64,000 nucleotides of DNA from Rubrivivax sp. (lineage in GTDB: Bacteria; Pseudomonadota; Gammaproteobacteria; Burkholderiales; Burkholderiaceae). Location of the stretch: contig JAEUOZ010000002.1 of assembly GCA_016790225.1 (NCBI GenBank), forward strand, positions 146,133 through 210,132. Direction: 5' to 3'. Made by a program: the position numbers and the translations under genes. Shown here piece after piece: positions 8,966-17,364 of the stretch (its first letter is position 1; every line of letters begins with the position of its first letter). Below the pieces are notes generated by a model. The model was not told where the DNA came from and did no database searches. It saw only the letters and a program-made list of their open reading frames with translations.

Positions 8966-10309
8966 ATGGATTCCCGCTTCGAACAGGCCCGCGAGCTCTT
9001 TCTGCAAGGCGTGGCGCACCACGAGGCTGGCCGGCCGGCGCAGGCCGAGACGGCGCTGCTGGCCTCGCTGGCGCTGCTGCCCGGCCGCGCCTCGACGCTG
9101 ATGAACCTGGGCGCGGCGCGGCTGGCGCTGGGCCGCCCTGCCGAGGCGCTGGAGGTCCTGGAGCAGAGCCTGGCGGCCGAGCCGCAATCCGCGCTCAGCC
9201 GCTGCCACCAGGCCGCCGCACTCGTGGCGCTGCAGCGGCCGCAAGAGGCCTTGCAGGCCTATGAGGCCGCGCTGCAGATCGAGCCCGGGCTCGCCGCGGC
9301 GCGCTTTCACCGGGCGCAGGTGCTGGCCACGCTGCAGCGCCATGACGACGCGCTGGCCGCCCTCGAGCCCTTGCTGGACGAGGACGATGAGCGTTCGGCA
9401 CCGGCCTGGCTGTGCGCCGGCCAGGCCTTGCAGGCGCTGGGGCGCCACGCGCATGCGCTGCAGCCCTATCGCCACGCTCTGACACTGGATCCGCAGCTGC
9501 CGCGCGCCGCGGCCCTGCTGGGCCAGCTGCTGCAGACCCTGGGCCGGCCCGAGGAGGCACGCGCCGTGCACGCCGAGGCCGTCAGCCGCGGCGTGGACAC
9601 TGACTTGAATCGTTATCTTCTGGCTGGCCTGGGCGGCGGGGCTGCGCCAGCGCTCAGCCCGGTGGCGTACGTTCGCGCGCTCTTCGATCCCTACGCGCAG
9701 GGATTCGACGAGCACCTGGTGCAGCAGCTGCGCTACCAGGGGCATGTGGCCGTGGTGCAAGCCGCGCGGGCAGCCGCCGTGCAGCCCAGCGAGGCGCCGG
9801 ACCCTGCGACGCCGCTCTGGCCCGCCGTGCTCGACCTGGGCTGCGGCACGGGCCTGTGCGGCCGCCTGGTGCGCCCCCACACCGGGCACCTGAGCGGCGT
9901 GGACCTCTCGCCCACGATGATTGCGACGGCACAGGCCCAGGGCGGCTACGACACGCTGCACCAGGCCGACGTGGCCGACCACCTGCATCAGACCGAGGCG
10001 CGTTTCGATCTGCTGCTGGCCGCCGATCTGTTCATCTACATCGGCGCGCTGGAACGCGTGATGGCCGGCGCGCGCCGCGTGCTGCGCCCAGGCGGCCACT
10101 TCTGTCTGACGATCGAAACCCCGCTGCCGGGTGAAGCCGCGCCCGCGGGCTTCTGCCTGCGGCCCAGCCTGCGCTACGCCCAGGAGCCGGCCTATGTCAG
10201 CGCCTGTGCCGCGCAAGAAGGCCTGCTGACCCTGTCCTGCCAGCCGCTGGTGCTGCGCGAGGAAGAACGCCTGCCTATTGCCGGCATGGTGATCACGCTG
10301 CGCGCTTGA
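8966..10309 (+). CDS. TPR-repeat SAM-dependent methyltransferase
   Basis: The protein has 447 residues from ATG 8966. Residues 1-200 are tandem tetratricopeptide repeats (at least five, with conserved Ala/Gly and Pro spacing, for example RPAEALEVLEQSLAAEP). Residues 225-447 form a class I methyltransferase with motif I VLDLGCGTG at 288-296, an acidic GVDLSPTMI second strand and a late RVLRPGGHF strand. Such fusions occur in bacteria as modifiers of unknown protein or small-molecule targets. No neighbour indicates a substrate. It is divergently transcribed from the M20 peptidase, with 117 bp between the starts. Confidence 0.82.
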   Translation: MDSRFEQARELFLQGVAHHEAGRPAQAETALLASLALLPGRASTLMNLGAARLALGRPAEALEVLEQSLAAEPQSALSRCHQAAALVALQRPQEALQAYEAALQIEPGLAAARFHRAQVLATLQRHDDALAALEPLLDEDDERSAPAWLCAGQALQALGRHAHALQPYRHALTLDPQLPRAAALLGQLLQTLGRPEEARAVHAEAVSRGVDTDLNRYLLAGLGGGAAPALSPVAYVRALFDPYAQGFDEHLVQQLRYQGHVAVVQAARAAAVQPSEAPDPATPLWPAVLDLGCGTGLCGRLVRPHTGHLSGVDLSPTMIATAQAQGGYDTLHQADVADHLHQTEARFDLLLAADLFIYIGALERVMAGARRVLRPGGHFCLTIETPLPGEAAPAGFCLRPSLRYAQEPAYVSACAAQEGLLTLSCQPLVLREEERLPIAGMVITLRA

Positions 10310-10357
10310 GTCGGGCCTTCGGCGGCGCTGAGCCGCGGACGGCCCCTTGCGCCTTCC

Positions 10358-10371
10358 TTGAACCAGTTCAA
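10358..10371. promoter_or_regulatory. Palindromic operator upstream of nirS
   Basis: TTGAACCAGTTCAA is a perfect palindrome in its six-base arms and sits 161 bp upstream of the nirS start. Near-identical copies lie at 16499 and 28751, each upstream of a respiratory or haem gene. The shape (TTGA at one end, TCAA at the other, 14 bp total) resembles binding sites of the FNR/DNR/NnrR group of the CRP superfamily, but it is not the canonical TTGAT-N4-ATCAA. The regulator is not in this window. Confidence 0.55.
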
Positions 10372-10532
10372 TGACGCCCCGCCGGGCGCGTCCGACGATG
10401 ACTGCCAGTCACCCGAGCGGATGCGGCTCCAGCCGGGCACGGGATGCGGCAGATGTGCGGCATCCAGGACAAGCGAGCCGCTGATGGCCAAAGCCCGACG
10501 CAGGCCAGGCCAACAAGGACTGGAGAGGACTC

Positions 10533-12227
10533 ATGACACGCTCGACCCTGTCGCGACTGATGCTGGCCCAGGTGGCCCTCCTGGGCGCGACCTTTGCGGC
10601 CGTAGCCCAGACCCCGGCGACTGAAGCACCGGCGATGACCGCTGCCGAGAAGGAGCAGGGCAAGAAGATCTACTTCGAGCGCTGCGCGGGCTGCCACGGC
10701 GTCCTGCGCAAGGGCGCGACCGGCAAGAACCTGGAGCCGCACTGGACGCGCAAGGCAGCCGACGGCAGCACCACCGAAGGCGGCACGCTCAAGCTGGGCA
10801 CCAACCGGCTGGAGAAGATCATTGCGCTGGGCACGGAAGGCGGGATGGTCAACTACGACGACATACTGACCAAGGAAGAGATCAACGTGATGGCGCGCTA
10901 CATCCAGAACACGCCGGATGTGCCGCCCGAGTTCAGCCTCAAGGACATGGAGGCTTCGTGGAAGCTGCTCGTGCCGGTGTCGGAGCGACCCCGGACGCAG
11001 CAGAACAAGATCAACCTGAAGAATGTCTTCGCGGTGACGCTGCGCGACACCGGCAAGCTCGCCCTCATCGATGGCGACACGAAGCAGATCTGGCAGATCC
11101 TGGATACCGGCTACGCCGTGCACATCTCGCGGCTGTCGGCCTCGGGCCGCTACGTCTACACCGTCGGCCGCGATGGCCTGGTGACCTTGATCGATCTGTG
11201 GTTCGAGAAGCCGCGCACGGTGGCCAGCATCCGCATGGGCAGCGACGCCCGCAGCGTGGACACGAGCAAGTTCAAGGGCTTCGAGGACAAGTACCTCATC
11301 GGTGGCTCGTACTGGCCGCCGCAGTACTCGATCATGGAAGGCGAGACGCTCAAGCCCTTGAAGGTCGTCTCCACGCGGGGCATGACGGTGGACGGCGAGT
11401 ACCACCCGGAACCCCGGGTGGCGTCGATCGTGTCGTCGATGATCAAGCCCGAGTGGGTGGTCAACATCAAGGAGACCGGGCAGATCCTGCTGGTCGACTA
11501 CAGCGACATCAAGAACCTGAAGACGACCACCATCGAGTCGGCGAAATTCCTGCACGACGGCGGCTGGGATGCGAGCAAGCGCTACTTCCTGGTGGCAGCC
11601 AACGCCTCGCACAAGATCGCGGCAGTCGACACCAAGACCGGCAAGCTCGCCGCGCTGGTGGACACCAAGAAAATTCCGCACCCAGGCCGCGGCGCCAACT
11701 TCGTCCATCCGAAGTACGGCCCCGTATGGGCCACCGGGCATCTGGGCGATCCTTTCGTCTCGCTGATCTCCACGCCTTCGGACAAGGCCGCAGACGCCCG
11801 CTTCAAGCCCTACAACTGGAAGGTCGTCGAGGAACTGAAGATGCCCGGCGCCGGCAATCTGTTCGTCAAGACCCATCCGAAGAGCAGCAACCTCTGGGCA
11901 GACATGCCGATGAACCCGGAGCGCGAGCACACCGAATCGGTCTACGTCTTCGACCTGAAGGATCTGAGCAAGCCACCGAAGAAGCTCGACGTCGCCAAGG
12001 ACTCGGGCCTGCCCGAGACGAAGGCCCTGCGCCGCGTCACGCACCCTGAGTACAACCAGGCGGGTGACGAGGTCTGGCTGTCGCTGTGGGGTGGCAAGAC
12101 GGATCGCTCAGCCATTGTCATCTACGACGACAAGACGCTGAAGCTGAAGAAGGTGATCACCGACCCGAACATGATCACGCCGACCGGCAAGTTCAACGTC
12201 TGGAACACGCAGCACGACGTCTACTGA
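10533..12227 (+). CDS. nirS: Cytochrome cd1 nitrite reductase NirS
   Basis: This 564-residue periplasmic enzyme reduces nitrite to nitric oxide in denitrification. A signal peptide ends near Ala26 (AAVAQ). The N-terminal cytochrome c domain has CAGCH at 51-55. The remaining 430 residues form the eight-bladed haem d1 propeller, with the family's highly conserved segments (GRDGLVTLIDLW, GEYHPEPRVASIV, HPGRGANFVHP, TESVYVFD, WNTQHDVY at the C-terminus). The length is normal for NirS. It is the first gene of a nirS-nirT-c552-cupredoxin run, with a putative FNR/DNR-like palindrome 161 bp upstream suggesting induction under low oxygen or NO. Confidence 0.97.
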   Translation: MTRSTLSRLMLAQVALLGATFAAVAQTPATEAPAMTAAEKEQGKKIYFERCAGCHGVLRKGATGKNLEPHWTRKAADGSTTEGGTLKLGTNRLEKIIALGTEGGMVNYDDILTKEEINVMARYIQNTPDVPPEFSLKDMEASWKLLVPVSERPRTQQNKINLKNVFAVTLRDTGKLALIDGDTKQIWQILDTGYAVHISRLSASGRYVYTVGRDGLVTLIDLWFEKPRTVASIRMGSDARSVDTSKFKGFEDKYLIGGSYWPPQYSIMEGETLKPLKVVSTRGMTVDGEYHPEPRVASIVSSMIKPEWVVNIKETGQILLVDYSDIKNLKTTTIESAKFLHDGGWDASKRYFLVAANASHKIAAVDTKTGKLAALVDTKKIPHPGRGANFVHPKYGPVWATGHLGDPFVSLISTPSDKAADARFKPYNWKVVEELKMPGAGNLFVKTHPKSSNLWADMPMNPEREHTESVYVFDLKDLSKPPKKLDVAKDSGLPETKALRRVTHPEYNQAGDEVWLSLWGGKTDRSAIVIYDDKTLKLKKVITDPNMITPTGKFNVWNTQHDVY

Positions 12228-12281
12228 TGTCGAGGGTCTGGCGCGGCCGCGTGCCGCGCCAGGCGAGCCCGCTGGATCAGG

Positions 12282-12890
12282 ATGGAGATGGATGTGCCAC
12301 AAGACCCGGACACGCGCACTGGCGGTTGGTTCGCGCGCTTGCGCCGGCCCAGCACCCGTTGGTCGCTGCTCACGCTGCTGATGTTCGGCTTCATCGCCGG
12401 CATCGTCTTCTGGGGCGGCTTCAACACGGTGGTCGAGGCCACCAACACCGAGGCGTTCTGCATCAGCTGCCACGAGATGCGGGACAACGTCTACAAGGAA
12501 TACGCCGACAACACGATCCACTACACCAATCGCACCGGCGTGCGTGCCGTGTGCGCCGACTGCCACGTCCCGCGGGCCTGGGGTCCGAAGATGGTGCGCA
12601 AGATCCAGGCCTCGCGAGAGCTGTACGGCAAGTTCACCGGCACGATCGACACGCGCGAGAAGTTCGAGGCCAAGCGTCTCGAACTGGCCGAGCGGGAGTG
12701 GGCGCGCATGAAGGCCAATGGCTCGCTCGAGTGCCGCAACTGCCATTCGTCGCAGAGCATGGATCCCGAGAAGCAGAAGCCGCGCGCCAGGAAATCGCAC
12801 GAACTGGCCGTGAAGAACAACGAGACCTGCATCGATTGCCACAAGGGCATTGCCCACCACAAGCCCCAGGGCGCCAAGGAAGATGAATGA
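12282..12890 (+). CDS. nirT: Tetrahaem cytochrome c, NapC/NirT family
   Basis: This 202-residue inner-membrane protein has one N-terminal anchor (about 28-48) and a periplasmic domain with four CxxCH sites: CISCH, CADCH, CRNCH and CIDCH. NapC/NirT proteins oxidise quinol and pass electrons to periplasmic reductases, and NirT is the partner of NirS in Pseudomonas stutzeri. It starts 54 bp after nirS. ATG at 12282 and 12288 are both in frame and the choice between them is not settled by a clear ribosome site. Confidence 0.93.
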   Translation: MEMDVPQDPDTRTGGWFARLRRPSTRWSLLTLLMFGFIAGIVFWGGFNTVVEATNTEAFCISCHEMRDNVYKEYADNTIHYTNRTGVRAVCADCHVPRAWGPKMVRKIQASRELYGKFTGTIDTREKFEAKRLELAEREWARMKANGSLECRNCHSSQSMDPEKQKPRARKSHELAVKNNETCIDCHKGIAHHKPQGAKEDE

Positions 12891-12906
12891 ACGAGAGGAA
12901 TCCGCC

Positions 12907-13776
12907 ATGAAGCGTCAACGTCTCACCCGCATGACCCTGGGCGCACTGCTGACCCTGGCGTCTGCCGCTGCCCTCGCCGCGGCGCCCGACTGGGCCAAGG
13001 TCCCGGCGACGAAGATCACCGTCTTCTACCCCGGCGCCTCGCCGATGGAGTGGATCACCAAGGGCAGTGAACACGGCGGTGCGCGGGCACTGCGCAAGGG
13101 CGAGACCTGCGCCAGCTGCCATCACGAAGAGACCGCCGACATGGGCAAGAAGCTGGTCAGCGGCCAGAAGCTCGAACCCAAGCCGATCAAGGGCAAGGTG
13201 CCCAGCATCCCCGTGCAGGTCCAGGCTGCCCACGACGGCGTCAATCTCTATCTGCGATTCAGCTGGAAACAGCCACCCGGCGGTGCCGAGAAGATGGACA
13301 AGGACAACGCCGTCAAGCTGGCCCTGATGCTCGAGGACAACAAGGTCACGGGTGCCAACCTGTCCGGATGCTGGGAAAGCTGCCACGCCGATGCCCGCAC
13401 CATGCCCGATGCCAAGGACGACAAGAAGACCAAGTACGTCAAGGAAGGCGCGCTGGCAGGCGGCAAGTTCTACGACCTCATGCAATGGACCAGCAAGGGC
13501 GGCAAGTCGGACGGCCACGTGGCCGACCGGCGCGTGATGGAAGGCGGCAAGGCACTTCAGGATGCCAAGGGCGAGAGGAAGGGCGACGAGTGGAGCGTGG
13601 TCTTCACGCGCAAGCTCTCCGGCGGTGAGGGGGACGTCACGCTGGCCAGTGGCAAGACCGTCAACTTCGGCTTCGCGATACACGACGACCATGCCATCGG
13701 CCGCTTCCACCATGTCTCGCTGGGCTATACGCTCGGGCTCGACGTGAAGGCGGACATCAGCGCCAGCAAGCAGTGA
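12907..13776 (+). CDS. Cytochrome c-552-like protein (NirB-type, ethylbenzene-dehydrogenase haem-binding fold)
   Basis: This 289-residue periplasmic protein has a clear signal peptide (ALAAA cleavage near 26). ATG 12907 follows an AGAGGA site. A standard haem site CASCH lies at 68-72. A second site, CWESCH at 155-160, has three residues between the cysteines (CX3CH) instead of two. The remainder resembles the haem-binding domain of ethylbenzene/DMSO-dehydrogenase gamma subunits. In P. stutzeri the dihaem cytochrome c-552 encoded beside nirS and nirT (nirB) has the same type. It is likely an electron carrier to NirS; that role is inferred from position. Confidence 0.85.
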   Translation: MKRQRLTRMTLGALLTLASAAALAAAPDWAKVPATKITVFYPGASPMEWITKGSEHGGARALRKGETCASCHHEETADMGKKLVSGQKLEPKPIKGKVPSIPVQVQAAHDGVNLYLRFSWKQPPGGAEKMDKDNAVKLALMLEDNKVTGANLSGCWESCHADARTMPDAKDDKKTKYVKEGALAGGKFYDLMQWTSKGGKSDGHVADRRVMEGGKALQDAKGERKGDEWSVVFTRKLSGGEGDVTLASGKTVNFGFAIHDDHAIGRFHHVSLGYTLGLDVKADISASKQ

Positions 13777-14111
13777 GACGGCGAAGACTCACCTTCGGCC
13801 TGTCACTGGCCTGGCTGGCGACGCTGCTGCCGCGGCGCGCGCTGTCAGAGGCGACACCAGCCGAGGTGCGGATGAAGGGAAATCTCTTCGTTCCCGAGTC
13901 AGTGACCATCCAACCGGGCACGAGCGTGCGCTGGATCAATGACGAGCGGCGCACGACGCACTCGGTTCTGTTTGCCCAGGAAGCGGGTCTCGAATCGGAG
14001 CGCCTGTTTCCCGGCGACAGCTGGACTCGGCGTTTTGACCAGCCAGGCCACTACCCGTACACCTGCGGGCCGCACCCGGAGATGAAGGGACTGATCATCG
14101 TGCAAGCGTGA
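13773..14111 (+). CDS. Small periplasmic cupredoxin
   Basis: This 112-residue blue copper protein is translated from a GTG that overlaps the stop of the preceding cytochrome (GTGA). A signal sequence covers about residues 1-26. Type 1 copper ligands are all visible: His63 in TTHS, then Cys98, His101 and Met104 in TCGPHPEM. This is the plastocyanin/pseudoazurin ligand set. Its coupling to the nirS run makes it a plausible electron donor to NirS or to the CuA enzyme further on. The 3' end overlaps the convergent nirF-like gene by 17 bp. Confidence 0.87.
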   Translation: MRRRRLTFGLSLAWLATLLPRRALSEATPAEVRMKGNLFVPESVTIQPGTSVRWINDERRTTHSVLFAQEAGLESERLFPGDSWTRRFDQPGHYPYTCGPHPEMKGLIIVQA

Positions 14112-15225
14112 AGCTGCCCAGGACTTCACCCGACGCTTCACTCAGGACCTCGACTCGATCTGCATCGCCGGCCCCGCGGCTGAGCAACAGGACCTGCGTT
14201 CCATCGCGCCCCATCTCGAGCACGCTGACACCTTCACCTGGCCGGATGGGCCGGCCGACCGGCTGCAGCGTGCGCCTGTCCAGCGCCTGAACGTGGTCAG
14301 GCCTGCCCCTTGCATCCTGCACCGAGACCCACAGGTTCAGGGCGCCGGTGTGGCCATGCCACGCTTCACTGACCCATGGCCACTGTGCCACCGGCGTCCA
14401 GCGACGCGCTTCGAGATCCACCCGCAGCAGCCGCGTGCCGGCCGGCAAAGACTGGACGAGCAGCAAACGCCCCTGTTCATCGAACACGGCATGGCCCGGC
14501 AGGGGCAGCGTCACCGGTACGGCAAGGCTCGCCAGCTCACGCCGCACGTCCAGGTTGATCACCCGCAGCGCCTCTGCCTGCCTGGCTGCGCCCTGCGCCC
14601 CCGCGCTCACGCCCAGCGCATGCATGCCGATCGGATCGGCGATGACTTCAGCCAAGGGCTCGGGCAAGCGGATGCGCCGCACACCCAGGAAGCCGCGCAT
14701 CGGCACACCTTCGCCCATGCGGAAGTCGTGCACCAGGCCTTCGTAGATCTCCTCGGCCCGCGGGTTGTACGAGATCTCCCAGATCTCCGGCAGGTCCTGC
14801 AGAGCCACCAGAAAGCTGCGGCGCGCGGTCGCGTCGACCACGGCGCTGACCCGGGCTGTCAGCAGCCCGTCGCGCGAACGCAGGGCATGGGTCTGCAGCA
14901 CGCGCCCTTCACGACTCAGGATCTGCAACACGGGCAGTTGCTCGTGCACCAGCAGCAGGTACAGGCCGTCGCCGCTGAGCACGCGCAGGCGCCAGGGACC
15001 TTCGCCGAGCTGCACCGGCGGGGCTGTGGACAGCCCCGTGTCGTGTCGCCACAGCCGACCCTTCGCATCCAGCCAGAAGTGCTCGCGCAGGACTGGCGTG
15101 CCCGCCCCGCCCGAAGCCGGATGCTGCGCGGCCGCCCAAGGTGAACACCACCAGGGCAGCGCCCAGGCCCAACGGAGCAGGCCGCGCCGCGCGGACAGGC
15201 TCGTGAGGGGGCGCGGCAAAGTCAC
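14095..15225 (-). CDS. nirF: NirF-like haem d1 biosynthesis protein
   Basis: About 376 residues from GTG 15225. The protein is a cytochrome-d1-type propeller without the haem c domain, with the NirF-like segment LQDLPEIWEISYNP followed by IYEGLVHDFRMGEG. NirF acts in the periplasm in a late step of haem d1 synthesis, the cofactor of NirS. SARRGLLRWAW near the N-terminus looks like a twin-arginine signal ending near AAAQ. The start is doubtful: a 275-bp palindromic element ends four bases upstream of the GTG and there is no ribosome site, so the native 5' end may have been displaced. A NirN-like role is the main alternative. Confidence 0.72.
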   Translation of the reverse strand: MTLPRPLTSLSARRGLLRWAWALPWWCSPWAAAQHPASGGAGTPVLREHFWLDAKGRLWRHDTGLSTAPPVQLGEGPWRLRVLSGDGLYLLLVHEQLPVLQILSREGRVLQTHALRSRDGLLTARVSAVVDATARRSFLVALQDLPEIWEISYNPRAEEIYEGLVHDFRMGEGVPMRGFLGVRRIRLPEPLAEVIADPIGMHALGVSAGAQGAARQAEALRVINLDVRRELASLAVPVTLPLPGHAVFDEQGRLLLVQSLPAGTRLLRVDLEARRWTPVAQWPWVSEAWHGHTGALNLWVSVQDARGRPDHVQALDRRTLQPVGRPIRPGEGVSVLEMGRDGTQVLLLSRGAGDADRVEVLSEASGEVLGSFTLAR

Positions 15226-15229
15226 TGGA

Positions 15230-15504
15230 CTAGGAGCGTGGGCGGCAGAAATCGGCACCCGCGTTGGGCTCGATTCGGGGCGAAGGCAAGGCGCGGCGCG
15301 CAGCCCGGGCTGGATGCCCGGGCAAGCGCTGCAACGCCGCATGCGCCCCGAATCGAGCCGAACCCGAAGGGCCGGGGTACCCAAGGCCGCTGGCGGTCGT
15401 TGCGTTGCTTGCGCGGGCGTCCAGCCCGCGCCGCGCCACGCGCCTACGCCAGTGGCCTTGGCCACCCCGGCGCGGGTGCCGATTTCTGCCGCCCACGCTC
15501 CTAG
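15230..15504. mobile_element. 275-bp palindromic MITE-like element
   Basis: Positions 15230-15263 and 15471-15504 are exact reverse complements over 34 bases. The interior is also an imperfect palindrome: 15269-15284 pairs with 15343-15358, and the GGCGCGGCGC-rich stretch near 15290 pairs with one near 15400-15435. Both ends carry CTAG, which is itself palindromic and could be either the tip of the repeat or a 4-bp target duplication. There is no credible gene inside; the matching open frames on the two strands only reflect the symmetry. It fills the gap between the haem A synthase-like gene (stop 15521) and the nirF-like start (15225). Confidence 0.75.
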
Positions 15505-15520
15505 CCTCCGCTCGGCGCGC

Positions 15521-16429
15521 TCATGCGGGCTCTCGCACCGGCAGTGCCATTCCGCTGACTTCACGGCTTGGCGTCACGTCGCTCAAGGCACGGCCCGCGA
15601 TCCAGGCCAGGCCCACGGCTGCGCTGAGGTTGTGCAGCAGTACCACGGCCAGGGTCGGACTCGCGATCAAGGCCCAGGTCCCCAGCAGAGCTTGCATGCC
15701 CAGCAGCGCCAGCAGGACCCGGCCTTCTGACCCAAGGCCTGCAGTGCGCAAGCTCAGGACCAGCCAGAACGCCAGCGCGAAGGCGAGCACCGCCAGCAGC
15801 AGGTGCAGGATCGGTGCGACGCTGCCCGCACCAACACCGGCCGCACCGGACCAGGCACCGCTGGCGGCCTGCGCCAGCCACGCCAGCGCGGCCCAACGGG
15901 CACGCCGCCGGACCTGTGGTGTGCAGCTCCGGGGACCGGCCAGGCGTCGCACCAGCGTCCAGGCCAGCGCCAGCATCGAGAGGCCGCCCAGCAGGTTGCC
16001 CAGCATCGGCAGCCCTTGACGTGCGCCCGGCACGGCAATGCCCAGCGCCGAGAGGCCGATTGCGAGTGCCAGCAGGCCCCACAGGCTGCGCTTCAACACG
16101 GGCTCGCAGTCCGACGAGAGCGCCCGGCAGCGAATCAACATGACGATGATGACCAGCAGCGCCAGACTGGCCGAGGCGCGGTGCAAGCCGCGCACTGCCG
16201 TTTCGGCCGCAGCAGGCAGGGCCGCTGCTGCGACGCGCTGCGCCACCGGCCCCTGCACCAGCCGGCAGGTGGGCCACTCCGGGCAGGCCACGCGCGCCTG
16301 CGACAAGCGAAGTGCCGCGCTGGAGGCCACCACCAGCAGCATCAGACAGGCACAGACCCAGGCCCAGCGCCTGAGTCCACGCCGCCGTGCCGCGCACCGC
16401 GCGTCTGGAGAGTCTGCATCGTCACTCAT
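15521..16429 (-). CDS. ctaA: Haem A synthase-like membrane protein (COX15/CtaA family), copy 1
   Basis: The 302-residue polytopic protein has about eight hydrophobic helices. The start is taken as ATG 16429 (MSDDAD); a TTG further upstream is possible. Histidines in GLHRASASL, ILHLLLA and LLHNLSAAVGLA sit where COX15/CtaA haem ligands are expected, and CPEWPTC resembles the family's extracellular Cys pair. The enzyme would oxidise haem O to haem A. It is divergent from the operon that encodes the CuA haem-copper enzyme, and a second family member lies at 26459-27610. The sequence is more divergent than that second copy. Confidence 0.78.
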   Translation of the reverse strand: MSDDADSPDARCAARRRGLRRWAWVCACLMLLVVASSAALRLSQARVACPEWPTCRLVQGPVAQRVAAAALPAAAETAVRGLHRASASLALLVIIVMLIRCRALSSDCEPVLKRSLWGLLALAIGLSALGIAVPGARQGLPMLGNLLGGLSMLALAWTLVRRLAGPRSCTPQVRRRARWAALAWLAQAASGAWSGAAGVGAGSVAPILHLLLAVLAFALAFWLVLSLRTAGLGSEGRVLLALLGMQALLGTWALIASPTLAVVLLHNLSAAVGLAWIAGRALSDVTPSREVSGMALPVREPA

Positions 16430-16498
16430 GTGGTGAGCCGGATGTTGCGGCAGGCAGCTGGGCAGGGGAAGCCTTTTCAGGCGTGGCCTGCGCAAAGC

Positions 16499-16512
16499 TT
16501 GAACTGGTTCAT
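16499..16512. promoter_or_regulatory. Palindromic operator upstream of the haem-copper operon
   Basis: TTGAACTGGTTCAT matches the nirS-upstream palindrome TTGAAC-N2-GTTCAA with one terminal mismatch. It lies 127 bp upstream of the first operon gene (16640) and 70 bp from the divergent ctaA-like start, so it could serve both directions. Confidence 0.5.
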
Positions 16513-16639
16513 TTCCGCGCGCGGTTTTCGAACCACAGAATGATTTCCAGCCAGAGCATCGGATGGTTCGCAGTCACGCCGCGCTGCGCCGCCTGCTGTT
16601 CCGCGCTGTTTGCCTGGCTGGCCACATGAGGAGAAGACG

Positions 16640-16798
16640 ATGAGCCCGTCCCCGGACGACAACGATCAAGACGTGCCCTGGATGCAGCAGCTGCTGGACA
16701 ACCCCTTCCTGCTGCTGTTCCTTGGCGTTATGGTTCCCATGATTCTGTACACCGCCTGGGGCGTCTGGGACATCCTGACGCTGCCGATGGCCAAGTGA
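16640..16798 (+). CDS. 52-residue single-span membrane peptide, probable small subunit
   Basis: A 52-residue protein with an acidic N-terminus, one transmembrane helix (about 22-42) and a short cytoplasmic or periplasmic tail. ATG 16640 has AGGAG six bases upstream. It stands first in the operon, 16 bp before the CuA subunit. B-family oxidases and related NO reductases carry a comparable one-helix accessory subunit (subunit IIa type), so this is the likely role, although the sequence itself is not diagnostic. Confidence 0.78.
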   Translation: MSPSPDDNDQDVPWMQQLLDNPFLLLFLGVMVPMILYTAWGVWDILTLPMAK

Positions 16799-16814
16799 GC
16801 GAAGGAGACCCCGC

Positions 16815-17354
16815 ATGAGTGCCATCCTCCCTCCGTCAGAACGCCTCTGGTACAAGCACCCGATCGACCGCGTCGAAGGCACGTGGATCGTCATCGCGCT
16901 CATCTGGTGCCTCATCATGTTCTTCATGATGATCGGCTGGCACATCTGGGGCAAACAGAACCTCAGCACCGAGACCTACCGGACAACGCCCGAACTCTTC
17001 ATGACGAAGACGCAGGCGATGGTGGACAAGTACACGGTCCGCACCGAGACCGAAGAGAAGATCCCTGTGGTCAAGCCGCCGCCGGGCAGCGACGTCTACA
17101 TGCTGGCCCGCCTGTGGGCCTTCTACCCGATCCTCGAACTGGAGAAGGACAAGACCTACCGACTGCACCTGACGGCGATGGACTACAACCACGGCTTCTC
17201 GCTGCAGCCGGCCAACATCAACATCCAGATGGTGCCCGGCTTCGAGCACGTGGTGACGGTCACTCCCAATCAGAGCGGGACCTACTCGGTCGTCTGCAAC
17301 GAGTTCTGCGGCATCGGCCACCACAAGATGGTGGGTCGCATCTACGTCAAGTGA
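16815..17354 (+). CDS. CuA-containing subunit II of a haem-copper oxidoreductase
   Basis: This 179-residue protein has one N-terminal transmembrane helix (about 22-44) and a periplasmic cupredoxin domain with a complete CuA site: His126 (DYNHGF), then C161-x3-C165-x3-H169-x2-M172 in CNEFCGIGHHKM. CuA accepts electrons from soluble carriers such as cytochrome c or cupredoxin. The short single-helix form is typical of B-family (ba3-like) enzymes and of the CuA NO reductases derived from them. It is followed 10 bp later by the catalytic subunit. Confidence 0.92.
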   Translation: MSAILPPSERLWYKHPIDRVEGTWIVIALIWCLIMFFMMIGWHIWGKQNLSTETYRTTPELFMTKTQAMVDKYTVRTETEEKIPVVKPPPGSDVYMLARLWAFYPILELEKDKTYRLHLTAMDYNHGFSLQPANINIQMVPGFEHVVTVTPNQSGTYSVVCNEFCGIGHHKMVGRIYVK

Positions 17355-17364
17355 GGAGGACGAG

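Noticed and set aside
10310..10532. A canonical FNR box before nirS
   Set aside because: No TTGAT-N4-ATCAA was seen; only the TTGAAC-N2-GTTCAA variant is present, so it is listed as a separate motif.
15230..15504. Matching 88-codon open frames on both strands of the palindromic element
   Set aside because: The two peptides start and end alike only because of the inverted ends; no ribosome site and no family resemblance.
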